Below, one piece after another: positions 48,367-60,209 of a DNA stretch of 64,000 bases. The notes under the pieces were generated by a model. It saw only the letters and a list, made by a program, of their open reading frames with translations. It made no database searches and was not told the DNA's origin. Position numbers and translations under genes: made by a program. This DNA is from Mycobacterium sp. SMC-8 (GTDB lineage: Bacteria; Actinomycetota; Actinomycetes; Mycobacteriales; Mycobacteriaceae): positions 1,116,001-1,180,000 of the forward strand of contig NZ_CP079865.1 of NCBI RefSeq assembly GCF_025263565.1, written 5' to 3'. Within the stretch, counting starts at the first letter, position 1; the number at the start of each line of letters is the position of its first letter.

Positions 48367-49254
48367 TCAGCGAACCGTCGCGACGAGTTCGCCGGACATG
48401 GCGGCCAGCTGGGCGCTCCACGAACCCCAGTCGTGATTGCCCGAGGTCGGGAAGTCGAAGTGGCCGTTGCCGCCGCCGACAGCCCGATAGTGCTGGTAGA
48501 ACGTGCGATTGCTGCCCTGGGCCTGGTCGCAGTACCCGATCATCGCGGGCACGTCGGTGCAGGTCGTCGTCGCCGGGCTGTAGACCCACAGCCGGGTGTT
48601 GTTGTTCACCAGCAGCTGCACGTGCACGTCCGGGTCGTGCCACTTCCAGCGCCCGAGCTGTGGCAATCCCCACATGTTGCGGGTGTCCACCCCACCGAAC
48701 CGCGCGAGGCCCGCGGTGATGGCGCCGTTGAGCGCGGTCGCCGACGGCGTCAGGAAACCCGACAGGGACCCTGCGAAACGGTAGCGGTCCGGGTGGAACG
48801 CGGCCATCGTCATGGCTCCGGTCCCGCCCTGGGCGGCGCCGACGATCGCGTGCCCGTTCGGGGCCAGACCCTTGTTCGCCGCGAGCCAGTTCGGCAGCTC
48901 GTCGGCGAGGAAGGTCTCCCACTGCTTGCTGCCGTCCTGCTCCCAGTTGGTGTACATGCTCCACGCCCCGCCGGCCGGCGCGGCGACCGAGAGGCCCGTA
49001 CCGGACAGCGTGTTCATCGCGTTGCCCGCGGTGACCCAGTTGCTGACGTCGGGGGCGGCGTTGAACGCGTCGAGCAGCACCACCGCGTGCGGTCCGCCGC
49101 CCTGGAACGCGACCGGAATCGCCCGGCCCATCGCCGCCGACGGCACCATGAGCATCTCGACGCCCTGGGCGTTGGCGGCCGGTGCGCTCACGCCCCCGAA
49201 GATCGCCGCCGCGGCCAGCACTGCCGCCCCGATCGCTCGAAACACCGCGTGCAT
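48367..49254 (-). CDS. fbpD: Antigen 85-related protein MPT51/FbpD, non-catalytic, 295 aa
   Basis: A Sec signal peptide (MHAVFRAIGAAVLAAAAIFG...) is followed by an alpha/beta-hydrolase fold like antigen 85 (AVVLLDAFNAAPDVSNW, NHDWGSWSAQL). Where antigen 85 has GLSMAGS around the nucleophile, this has GAAQGGTGAM, so the catalytic Ser is missing, as known for MPT51. It probably acts by binding matrix or lipids rather than as a mycolyltransferase. ATG 49254 has AGGTGG upstream and is preferred over 49266 and 49317. It sits next to fbpA. Confidence 0.92.
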   Translation of the reverse strand: MHAVFRAIGAAVLAAAAIFGGVSAPAANAQGVEMLMVPSAAMGRAIPVAFQGGGPHAVVLLDAFNAAPDVSNWVTAGNAMNTLSGTGLSVAAPAGGAWSMYTNWEQDGSKQWETFLADELPNWLAANKGLAPNGHAIVGAAQGGTGAMTMAAFHPDRYRFAGSLSGFLTPSATALNGAITAGLARFGGVDTRNMWGLPQLGRWKWHDPDVHVQLLVNNNTRLWVYSPATTTCTDVPAMIGYCDQAQGSNRTFYQHYRAVGGGNGHFDFPTSGNHDWGSWSAQLAAMSGELVATVR

Positions 49255-49400
49255 CTGCCACCTCATCTTTCGCGCGCCGCCGCCGGATCCCGCCCCTGCT
49301 CCGCAGTAGTGAATCACATCACCGGCGACCGCCGGTGCCCAATACGACCGACGGCGGTGACCCTCTTTCGAGGATCACCGCCGTCGCATGCGTGAAGTTG

Positions 49401-50447
<1,047 letters not shown>

Positions 50448-50635
50448 CTATTTCCCATCTGTCGTAAGCAGCAACGGGCCGCCCGTCCGGAACGGACGGT
50501 CGTAGAAACCGGCCACTTTGCCCGTGTAGTCAACCACACCTTTGTGGTGATCTCTCTTTCCGCGAGCGCGGGCGCTGCGGCGGTGTGAGGCCCTCACGGA
50601 CCCCTTCACATGCCTTATCTGACCGACATGGCTTC

Positions 50636-50659
50636 AGCGTTACCTAAAGCGTTACGTAA
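50636..50659. promoter_or_regulatory. Two tandem 12-bp repeats in the fbpA-aftB intergenic region
   Basis: AGCGTTACCTAA (50636-50647) is directly followed by AGCGTTACGTAA (50648-50659), differing at one base. On the minus strand (fbpA direction) this is TTACGTAACGCT-TTAGGTAACGCT, about 195 bp upstream of the fbpA start. Head-to-tail pairs like this are typical of response-regulator binding sites. This is a candidate only; no promoter elements were confirmed. Confidence 0.5.
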
Positions 50660-50687
50660 GCAGAAACCCCTCGCCGCCAACAAATCG

Positions 50688-52679
50688 CTACGGTCCGGTC
50701 GCAGGCAGCCCGGTATAGGGCGGATTCACCGGCTCCGGCACCGGCAGCCCGCACCGCTGCAACTCATAGCGCGGCACCCGGTCGATGCGGTACCTCGTGT
50801 ACTCCACCGCATGCATCAGATTGGACAGAAATCGCCTCGGACTCATCGGCGCCCGGATCGCGTTCAGCACGGCCTCGGTCTCCGGACACTTCAACGCCGC
50901 CTCGGCCTGGCGGATCCAGTCCTCGTCCAGATAGGCCGGGATGTATGGAGGTTCTTTGAGGAACGGCCCTTCGGCGACCGCCCAGTCGGGAAACAGGTTT
51001 TTGTCGTGGCCGATTCGACCGTCCTCGATCCGCGCGGTATGCGCCGCAAGAGGATTCGCCAGGCCGATCTGGTCGATCACCCGCACGTCGAGGCCCACGT
51101 TCATGCCGAGCATCCCGAGATTGGTGAAGAACACCGTCTGCGGACCGCGGTAATCCGGCGGCGCGTCGGGCGGCGGCGGGTAGGCCGGCACCACGTCCCA
51201 CATGTCGTAGTTGCCCGACGGCAACCACAGGGCGCCGTCGGGGGTGTTCCGGATCGCGGTGAGCACCGCGCGCATCCGCGGGTAGTCCAGATAATCCGCC
51301 GCGGTCAGTGGATGGGCATTCCCGGTGGCCTGCGAGTAGAACCGGCGTTCGTCGACGATGCCGGTGTAGGTGACCCGGGTGGCGTCGGCGCCCATCCCCG
51401 GGCTGTGAGCCGCCCACAGTGACCATCCGGCGACCGCCACCCACAGCACAGCGGTAGCGCCCGCGTACAGATAGCTTGCGCCCCTGGCCATCCGGCGGCT
51501 GTCGGGAAGCATCAGCGGGATCACCGCAACCGGAGCCAAAAGACAGAACAGCGGCGTCAGCAACACCCGGCCGTGCATGAAGTCGCCGCCCTGGCGGATC
51601 CAGTAGATGCCCTGCAGCAGTCCGCTCACAAGCATGAAAAGCACCACCGCCGAAGGGCTCTGCACCATGCGCGCCACCCAGCCGGAATCGGCGGGGGCAC
51701 GCCTGTCGGCCCCGGGCCGCCTTCCGCACAGCAGCATCACCATGATCGCCAGACCGATCAGCAGCACCGCCGGCGCCCACAACAGGTAGGGCTGGTTGAA
51801 GTTCGCCAGATAGACGAACCCCTGCTGCCACTTGGCACCCGAAGCGTCCTTGGCCAGTGCGGTGCCGGGAAAGATCAGGCCGTAGTAGCCCATCCGGAAG
51901 ATCTGGTAGGACACCGGAAGCAGGCCGCCCGCGACGATGATCAGCCCCCGCGCGCGCCAGTCCTTGGCGGCGATCAGCATCATGAGCAGGGCGAGCCCAC
52001 CGATCAGGGCGAGCTCTGGACGCACCAGCACCGACAGGCCGGCCAGGAACGCCAGCGCCAGGTCGAACGGGCGCGAGGTGGCCGTCTTGCGCTCCGGCCG
52101 GCGCTCGCGCGTCCCGCGCAGTGCCTGCGCCCAGACCACCATCATCCACCACAGCAACCCGAGATAGGCCAGCACCAGCCCGTTCTCGAGTCCGGAGGTC
52201 GCGAAGTCGCGCGCCGGCGGCACCGCGATGTAGACCAGGATCCCGGCCGGCAGCAGGATCGCCCGGCGTCCCTTGAGCGTCGGCCGGTACAGCCTGGCGG
52301 TGCCCAGTATCACGAACACCGCCCCCAGCACACTGAGCAGCAGAGCCAGCACCAGCGCCACATACTCAAGGCGGGCAGGGCCGGCCACCAGGCCGCCGAG
52401 GTACATCAGGTAAGACCACACCGTGGACGTGTTGGCCTCCACGCGCTCCCCGGCGTTGAACACGGGGCCGTTGCCGGCCAACAGGTTCCGGACCGTGCGC
52501 AACACGATCAGGCCGTCGTCGGCGATCCAGCGGCGCTGCCATGCGCCCCAGCCGAACAGGACGGCGACCAGCGTGACCGAGAGCCACAGGCTCACCCGCA
52601 GCGGCAGATCGGACGGGATCGCGGGCCGGCGGACGGCCGCCGGGACGATCAGCGTCTCAACTGAGGATGACTGCGGCAC
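50688..52679 (-). CDS. aftB: Arabinofuranosyltransferase AftB, about 663 aa
   Basis: Membrane GT-C enzyme that adds the terminal beta-1,2-arabinofuranose residues of arabinan. It has many hydrophobic spans (LSVTLVAVLFGWGAW near the start), the loop motif WIADDGLIVLRTVRNLLAG with an acidic pair, and a C-terminal soluble domain (LDYPRMRAVLTAIRNTPDG). The start is uncertain: GTG 52679 overlaps the ubiA stop by 23 bp; a TTG at 52691 is also in frame. The order aftB-ubiA-PAP2-glfT2-glf matches Rv3805c-Rv3809c. Confidence 0.93.
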   Translation of the reverse strand: MPQSSSVETLIVPAAVRRPAIPSDLPLRVSLWLSVTLVAVLFGWGAWQRRWIADDGLIVLRTVRNLLAGNGPVFNAGERVEANTSTVWSYLMYLGGLVAGPARLEYVALVLALLLSVLGAVFVILGTARLYRPTLKGRRAILLPAGILVYIAVPPARDFATSGLENGLVLAYLGLLWWMMVVWAQALRGTRERRPERKTATSRPFDLALAFLAGLSVLVRPELALIGGLALLMMLIAAKDWRARGLIIVAGGLLPVSYQIFRMGYYGLIFPGTALAKDASGAKWQQGFVYLANFNQPYLLWAPAVLLIGLAIMVMLLCGRRPGADRRAPADSGWVARMVQSPSAVVLFMLVSGLLQGIYWIRQGGDFMHGRVLLTPLFCLLAPVAVIPLMLPDSRRMARGASYLYAGATAVLWVAVAGWSLWAAHSPGMGADATRVTYTGIVDERRFYSQATGNAHPLTAADYLDYPRMRAVLTAIRNTPDGALWLPSGNYDMWDVVPAYPPPPDAPPDYRGPQTVFFTNLGMLGMNVGLDVRVIDQIGLANPLAAHTARIEDGRIGHDKNLFPDWAVAEGPFLKEPPYIPAYLDEDWIRQAEAALKCPETEAVLNAIRAPMSPRRFLSNLMHAVEYTRYRIDRVPRYELQRCGLPVPEPVNPPYTGLPATGP

Positions 52680-53604
52680 CGACGGTTCCAATCCACGCCA
52701 GCGCCAGCAGCTGGAGCACCCGGTCCTTCAGGGCGATCTCCTCGGGCTCACCGGCAAGGCCGCCGTCGACGTCGACGGCATAGCGCAAGATGGCGATCGT
52801 GAACGGGACCATGGAGACCACGAACCAGGAGGTGCCTCCGGTCGCGTCACGCTCGAAGGACCACAGGCCGTAACACAGCACGAGCGCGGTGGCCGACAGG
52901 GTCCACACGAACCGCAGGTACGAACTGGTGTAGCTCTCCAGCGACTTGCGGATCTTGGCGCCGGTGCGCTCGGCCAGTTGCAGTTCCGCGTACCGCTTTC
53001 CGGCCGCCATGAACAGCGACCCGAATGCCATGGTCAGCAGGAACCACTGGGACAGTGGCACATCGGCGGCGACACCGCCCGCGATGGCGCGGATCAAGAA
53101 GCCCGACGACACGATGCAGATGTCGATGACGGGCTGGTGTTTGAGACCGAAACAGTAGGCCAGCTGGACGGTGATGTACACCGCCATCACCAGCGCGAGG
53201 TTCGGGGTGACCAGCCACGAGACCACCAGCGAGATCGCGGCGAGGATCGCGGCGAGCACGTAGGCGAACGTCTCGGGGACCACCCCGGCGGCGATGGGCC
53301 GGAACCGCTTGGTCGGGTGGGCGCGGTCGGCCTCGACATCTCGAGCGTCGTTGACCAGGTACACGCTGGAGGCCGCCAGGCTGAAGACCACGAACGCGAT
53401 CACGACGGGCAGCAGCACCGACAGCGGGTCCTCGCGCAGCCGGTCGACGAAGCTGGCATCGGCCAGCGCAGCCACCGGCGCCGCGAACACCAGCACGTTC
53501 TTGACCCACTGGCGCGGGCGGAGCGCCTTGACGACGCCGGCGGCGAAGTTCCGCGGCGGACCCTGGGTCGGACCGGTCTCCTGGCCCACCTCGGACGTGC
53601 TCAT
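52657..53604 (-). CDS. ubiA: Decaprenyl-phosphate phosphoribosyltransferase UbiA, 315 aa
   Basis: UbiA-type prenyltransferase that makes decaprenyl-phosphoryl-5-phosphoribose from PRPP, the first committed step to the arabinan donor. The first acidic motif NDARDVEADRAHPTKRFRP and about nine TM spans are visible; the second conserved segment is IDICIVSSGFLIRAIAGG. It overlaps the PAP2 gene by 4 bp upstream and aftB downstream, so coupling is likely. Length is family-typical. Confidence 0.95.
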   Translation of the reverse strand: MSTSEVGQETGPTQGPPRNFAAGVVKALRPRQWVKNVLVFAAPVAALADASFVDRLREDPLSVLLPVVIAFVVFSLAASSVYLVNDARDVEADRAHPTKRFRPIAAGVVPETFAYVLAAILAAISLVVSWLVTPNLALVMAVYITVQLAYCFGLKHQPVIDICIVSSGFLIRAIAGGVAADVPLSQWFLLTMAFGSLFMAAGKRYAELQLAERTGAKIRKSLESYTSSYLRFVWTLSATALVLCYGLWSFERDATGGTSWFVVSMVPFTIAILRYAVDVDGGLAGEPEEIALKDRVLQLLALAWIGTVGAAVILS

Positions 53605-54135
53605 CGCGGTGCCCTCCTACGCTCCCGGTCGGCGACCGTGTCCGCCAGCTTGCCGACTGCTTTTCCGACGACCGCCCCGACCGCCACCCCGGTGAGCACG
53701 TCACTGGGATAGTGCACGCCGACCACCAGTCGCGACAGCGCCATCGGCGGTACCAGCACAGCCGGCAGCGGCAGCCCTGTCGGGCGCGCGAGCAGGACGG
53801 CCGCCGCGGTCGTCGACGTGGCATGCGCGGACGGGAAGCTCAGCCGGCTCGGGGTCCCGACGTTGACCGCGATCGCCGGGTGGTGCGGCCGCTGCCGGCG
53901 CACCACCCGCTTGATCACGACGGCCGCGGCGTGCGCCGCGAAGGCCCCGGCCGCCGCGGCGAGGTAGTCCCGGCGCCGGCGCGGGGACAGCAGCGCGCCG
54001 AGCGCGGCGATGCCGATCCAGCCCAGGCTGTGCTCGCCGAAATGCGACAGCCCGCGCGCCGCGGGAAGCACTCCGGGCCGTTCGGCCAGCGCATGCTGAA
54101 CGGCGACCAGCACGGCGTCTTCGCCGCGCGCAGCG

Positions 54136-54143
<8 letters not shown>
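53601..54143 (-). CDS. PAP2 family phosphatase (Rv3807c type), 180 aa
   Basis: The three PAP2 motifs are present: KRVVRRQRPHH, SFPSAHAT and SRLVVGVHYPSDVLTG, with several TM helices. It is proposed to remove the 5-phosphate from decaprenyl-phosphoryl-5-phosphoribose before DprE1 acts. ATG 54143 (after a GTG at 54146) overlaps the glfT2 end by 8 bp, and its own stop overlaps ubiA by 4 bp. The position matches Rv3807c. Confidence 0.88.
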
Positions 54144-57386
<3,243 letters not shown>

Positions 57387-57483
57387 TCAGTCTCGTCACT
57401 CTAGACACTCCAGTCACGTCAGTAACATCGACCGCGTACCCCAGTACGTGATCCGAGCTTTTTCATATTTGAGAGGACATTCC

Positions 57484-58452
57484 GTGCCGAACCGACGTCG
57501 CCGCCGGCTCTCGACAGCCATGAGCACAGTCGCGGCTCTGGCAGTCGCGAGTCCAGTAGCAGTTCTTGCCGTTTCCGAATTGTCCGCGCCACCGTCAGGT
57601 GACGGCGCGCCTGAGCACCGTGAGTTCGTCCAGGCCGCGTCCATCGCCGACCTGCCCGGCGAGTTGATCTCCGCGCTCTCGCAGGGCCTCTCCCAGTTCG
57701 GCATCAACCTGCCGCCGATGCCGACGAGTCTGCTCACCGGGACCGGAGCCTCGTCCCCGACCACCTACGCACCGGGTCTGGGCACACCCAGCCTGGCCTC
57801 CCCCGGGCTGACCATGCCGGGCCTGACCGCTCCGGCGTTGACGGATCCGGGGCTGGCCAATCCGGCCCTGACCAATCCTGCGCTGACCAGCCCGACCGGG
57901 GCGACCCCGGGTCTGACCACCCCGTCGCTGGCCGACCCCGGCCTGTCCACCCCGAGCCTGACCGACCCGGCACTGGCCTCCCCCGGCCTGACCACGCCGT
58001 CGCTGGCCGACACCGGCCTGGCGACCCCGGGGCTGTCGACGCCGGGCTTGTCCACCCCGCCGGCGCTGACCGATCCGGCGCTCGGGGCGCTGCCCATCTC
58101 GACGTCGGGCTTGCCCGCCACCGGTGAGATTCCGATCTCCGCGCCGGTCGGCCTGGATCCCGCCCTCGGGTCCTACCCGATCCTCGGCGATCCGTCGCTG
58201 GCCGCGACCCAGCCGGTCGCCTCCAGCAGCGGCGGACTGCTCGGGGATCTGACCAGCGCGGCGAACTCCCTGGGCGCCGGGGAAGCGATCGACCTCCTCA
58301 AGGGCGTGCTGATGCCGGCGATCATGTCGGCGGTCAAGCCGCCGGTCGCCCCGCCCGCCGCTCCGGTTGCGCAGGCCGCGGGTGAAGCGGGCGCCGAGGC
58401 CGAGGCCGCCCCGCTGGGGGCCGCCGAGGCCGCGATCGAACCGGGCGCGTAG
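57484..58452 (+). CDS. erp: Exported repetitive protein Erp, 322 aa
   Basis: The signal peptide (basic PNRRRRRL then hydrophobic core) is followed by a conserved N-domain, a central region of PGLTxPxL-type five-residue repeats (about 57775-58080), and a hydrophobic C-terminal helix before an Ala/Glu-rich tail. Erp is a surface-exposed envelope protein needed for cell growth and, in pathogens, virulence. GTG 57484 is chosen because the N-terminus then matches known Erp starts. It is divergent from glf with 172 bp between starts, where its promoter must lie. Confidence 0.92.
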   Translation: MPNRRRRRLSTAMSTVAALAVASPVAVLAVSELSAPPSGDGAPEHREFVQAASIADLPGELISALSQGLSQFGINLPPMPTSLLTGTGASSPTTYAPGLGTPSLASPGLTMPGLTAPALTDPGLANPALTNPALTSPTGATPGLTTPSLADPGLSTPSLTDPALASPGLTTPSLADTGLATPGLSTPGLSTPPALTDPALGALPISTSGLPATGEIPISAPVGLDPALGSYPILGDPSLAATQPVASSSGGLLGDLTSAANSLGAGEAIDLLKGVLMPAIMSAVKPPVAPPAAPVAQAAGEAGAEAEAAPLGAAEAAIEPGA

Positions 58453-58481
58453 CACCGCCCGGCCGCAGTCCTGTCGCGGAA

Positions 58482-58518
58482 CGGCACCGCAGAAGCGCCT
58501 GAGCGCTCTGCGGTGCCG
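58482..58518 (+). terminator. Hairpin terminator candidate after erp
   Basis: CGGCACCGCAGAAGCGC pairs with GCGCTCTGCGGTGCCG across a short CTGA loop, with one mismatch or bulge. It begins 30 bp after the erp stop (58452) and is followed by TTGCGCGCG, so a true T-tract is lacking, as is common in mycobacteria. It lies between erp and the amidase, separating the two transcripts. Confidence 0.6.
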
Positions 58519-58571
58519 TTGCGCGCGTGTCGCAACACAAGCAACATACGGCACATAAGTAACATCAGTCC

Positions 58572-60200
58572 GTGCTGTATCGGCGTCCCGCACCTTCGAT
58601 ACTGTTTTCCGCGCTCGCGGCGACAGTGGTGCTGCTGCCGTTGGCGATCGCCGGAGTCCCCGACTCCGGCGATTCCCCGTCGACGGCCGCACCGCAGGTG
58701 GTCGAGCAACCGCTGGCCGACCTCGGAGGCGGCGAGACGATCCGCGAAGTCCACCAGGACACCCCGTTCTCGATGGTGGCCCTGACCTCGCAGGACTTCG
58801 GCGGCACGACCGTGCGGTTGCGCGCCAGAAAGGACGACGGCTCGTGGGGGCCGTGGTATGACGCCGAACCCCTCGAGGGTGTCGGCGCCGACCAGCCCGC
58901 ACCGGGCGGGGTCCGAGGCACCGACCCGATCTTCGTCGGGCGCACCACGACCGTGCAGATCGCGGTGACCCGCCCCGCCGACGCGCCCGCGACCGGGCCG
59001 GCCGCGCCCGGGCAGCCACCCGCCGGCCCCGAACTCGGCTACATCCCGGCCAACGTCGAGCAACCGCTGCCGCAGAACATCACCGCGGTGTTGATCAGCC
59101 CGCCGCAGGCGCCGCCGGACCTGGTGCCGATGCCCAACGCCGCGACGCCCGCAGGTCAGCCGCCGCGCATCATCAACCGGGCCGAATGGGGCGCCGACGA
59201 AGGCATGCGGTGCGGCGAACCGCGCTACGACAGCAGGGTCCGTGCCGGCGTGGTGCACCACACTGCGGGGAGTAACGACTACACCCCGCAGGACTCGGCG
59301 GGGATCATCAGATCGATCTACGAGTACCACACCCGGACCCTGGGCTGGTGCGACATCGCCTACAACGCGATGGTCGACAAGTACGGCCAGGTCTTCGAAG
59401 GACGTGCGGGCGGCATGAACCGACCCGTCGAGGGTGCGCATACCGGCGGCTTCAACCACAACACGTGGGGCGTGGCGATGCTGGGCAACTTCGACGTCGT
59501 CCCCCCGACACCGATCCAATTGCGCAACACCGCAAGGCTTCTGGGGTGGGTGCTGGGCCAGTCCGGGGTCGATCCGCTCGGCACGGTGGTGCTGCCGTCC
59601 GAGGGCGGCTCGTTCACCAAGTTCCCGTTCGGCTCGTCGCCGACGCTGCCGGCGATCTTCACCCACCGCGACGTCGGCGCCACCGAGTGCCCGGGCAACG
59701 CGGCCTACGCTCTGATGGGCCAGATCCGCGACATCGCAGCCCGATTCAACGATCCTCCCGGCCCCGAGCAGCTCGCCGAGACGCTGCGTGGCGGCGCCAT
59801 CCATGCCAAGTGGGAATCCCTGGGCGGCATGAACAGTTTCCTCGGCCGGCCGACCTCACCCGAGGCGTCCGGCGAAGGCGCCACCCGCTATGTGACCTTC
59901 GAGCGCGGCGCGGTGTACTGGTCCCCCGAGAGCGGCGCCGAGCCCGTGACCGGAGAGCTGTACAAGGCCTGGGGCGCACTCGGATTCGAGCGCGGCGCGT
60001 TGGGCCTGCCGACCAGTGCCGAAATCGCCGAACCGCTGTGGATCGTGCAGAACTTCCAGCACGGCACCCTGAACTTCGACCGGGAGAAGGGCACCGTCAC
60101 CCGCGTGATCGACGGTGTTCCCGTCGAATTGCCGCCCGACACCGGCGATTCGGAGCCGGTGCAGTTGGAGCGGTTCACCCCGCCGAGCAACCCCGTCTAG
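58572..60200 (+). CDS. Secreted peptidoglycan-recognition amidase with LGFP repeats, 542 aa
   Basis: A signal peptide (PAPSILFSALAATVVLLPLA) is followed by an N-terminal region and a PGRP/N-acetylmuramoyl-L-alanine amidase domain. Zinc ligands are probable in VVHHTAGSNDYTP, and in FTHRDVGATECPG; TLGWCDIAYNAMVD is the conserved Tyr region. After it come LGFP-type repeats (SFLGRPTSPEA, ALGLPTSAEIA) that bind cell wall. This matches Rv3811-type proteins next to erp. Start GTG 58572 has no clear ribosome-binding site; AGTAACATC lies 6 bp upstream. Confidence 0.9.
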   Translation: MLYRRPAPSILFSALAATVVLLPLAIAGVPDSGDSPSTAAPQVVEQPLADLGGGETIREVHQDTPFSMVALTSQDFGGTTVRLRARKDDGSWGPWYDAEPLEGVGADQPAPGGVRGTDPIFVGRTTTVQIAVTRPADAPATGPAAPGQPPAGPELGYIPANVEQPLPQNITAVLISPPQAPPDLVPMPNAATPAGQPPRIINRAEWGADEGMRCGEPRYDSRVRAGVVHHTAGSNDYTPQDSAGIIRSIYEYHTRTLGWCDIAYNAMVDKYGQVFEGRAGGMNRPVEGAHTGGFNHNTWGVAMLGNFDVVPPTPIQLRNTARLLGWVLGQSGVDPLGTVVLPSEGGSFTKFPFGSSPTLPAIFTHRDVGATECPGNAAYALMGQIRDIAARFNDPPGPEQLAETLRGGAIHAKWESLGGMNSFLGRPTSPEASGEGATRYVTFERGAVYWSPESGAEPVTGELYKAWGALGFERGALGLPTSAEIAEPLWIVQNFQHGTLNFDREKGTVTRVIDGVPVELPPDTGDSEPVQLERFTPPSNPV

Positions 60201-60209
60201 ACCGGCCGG

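Noticed and set aside
52657..52691. Longer AftB start at TTG 52691
   Set aside because: TTG is rare as a start and increases the overlap with ubiA; GTG 52679 is more likely, though not proven.
57775..58080. Regular short repeats that could suggest a CRISPR array
   Set aside because: They are in-frame five-residue PGLTS-like repeats of Erp, with no spacer structure or constant direct repeat, and no cas genes nearby.
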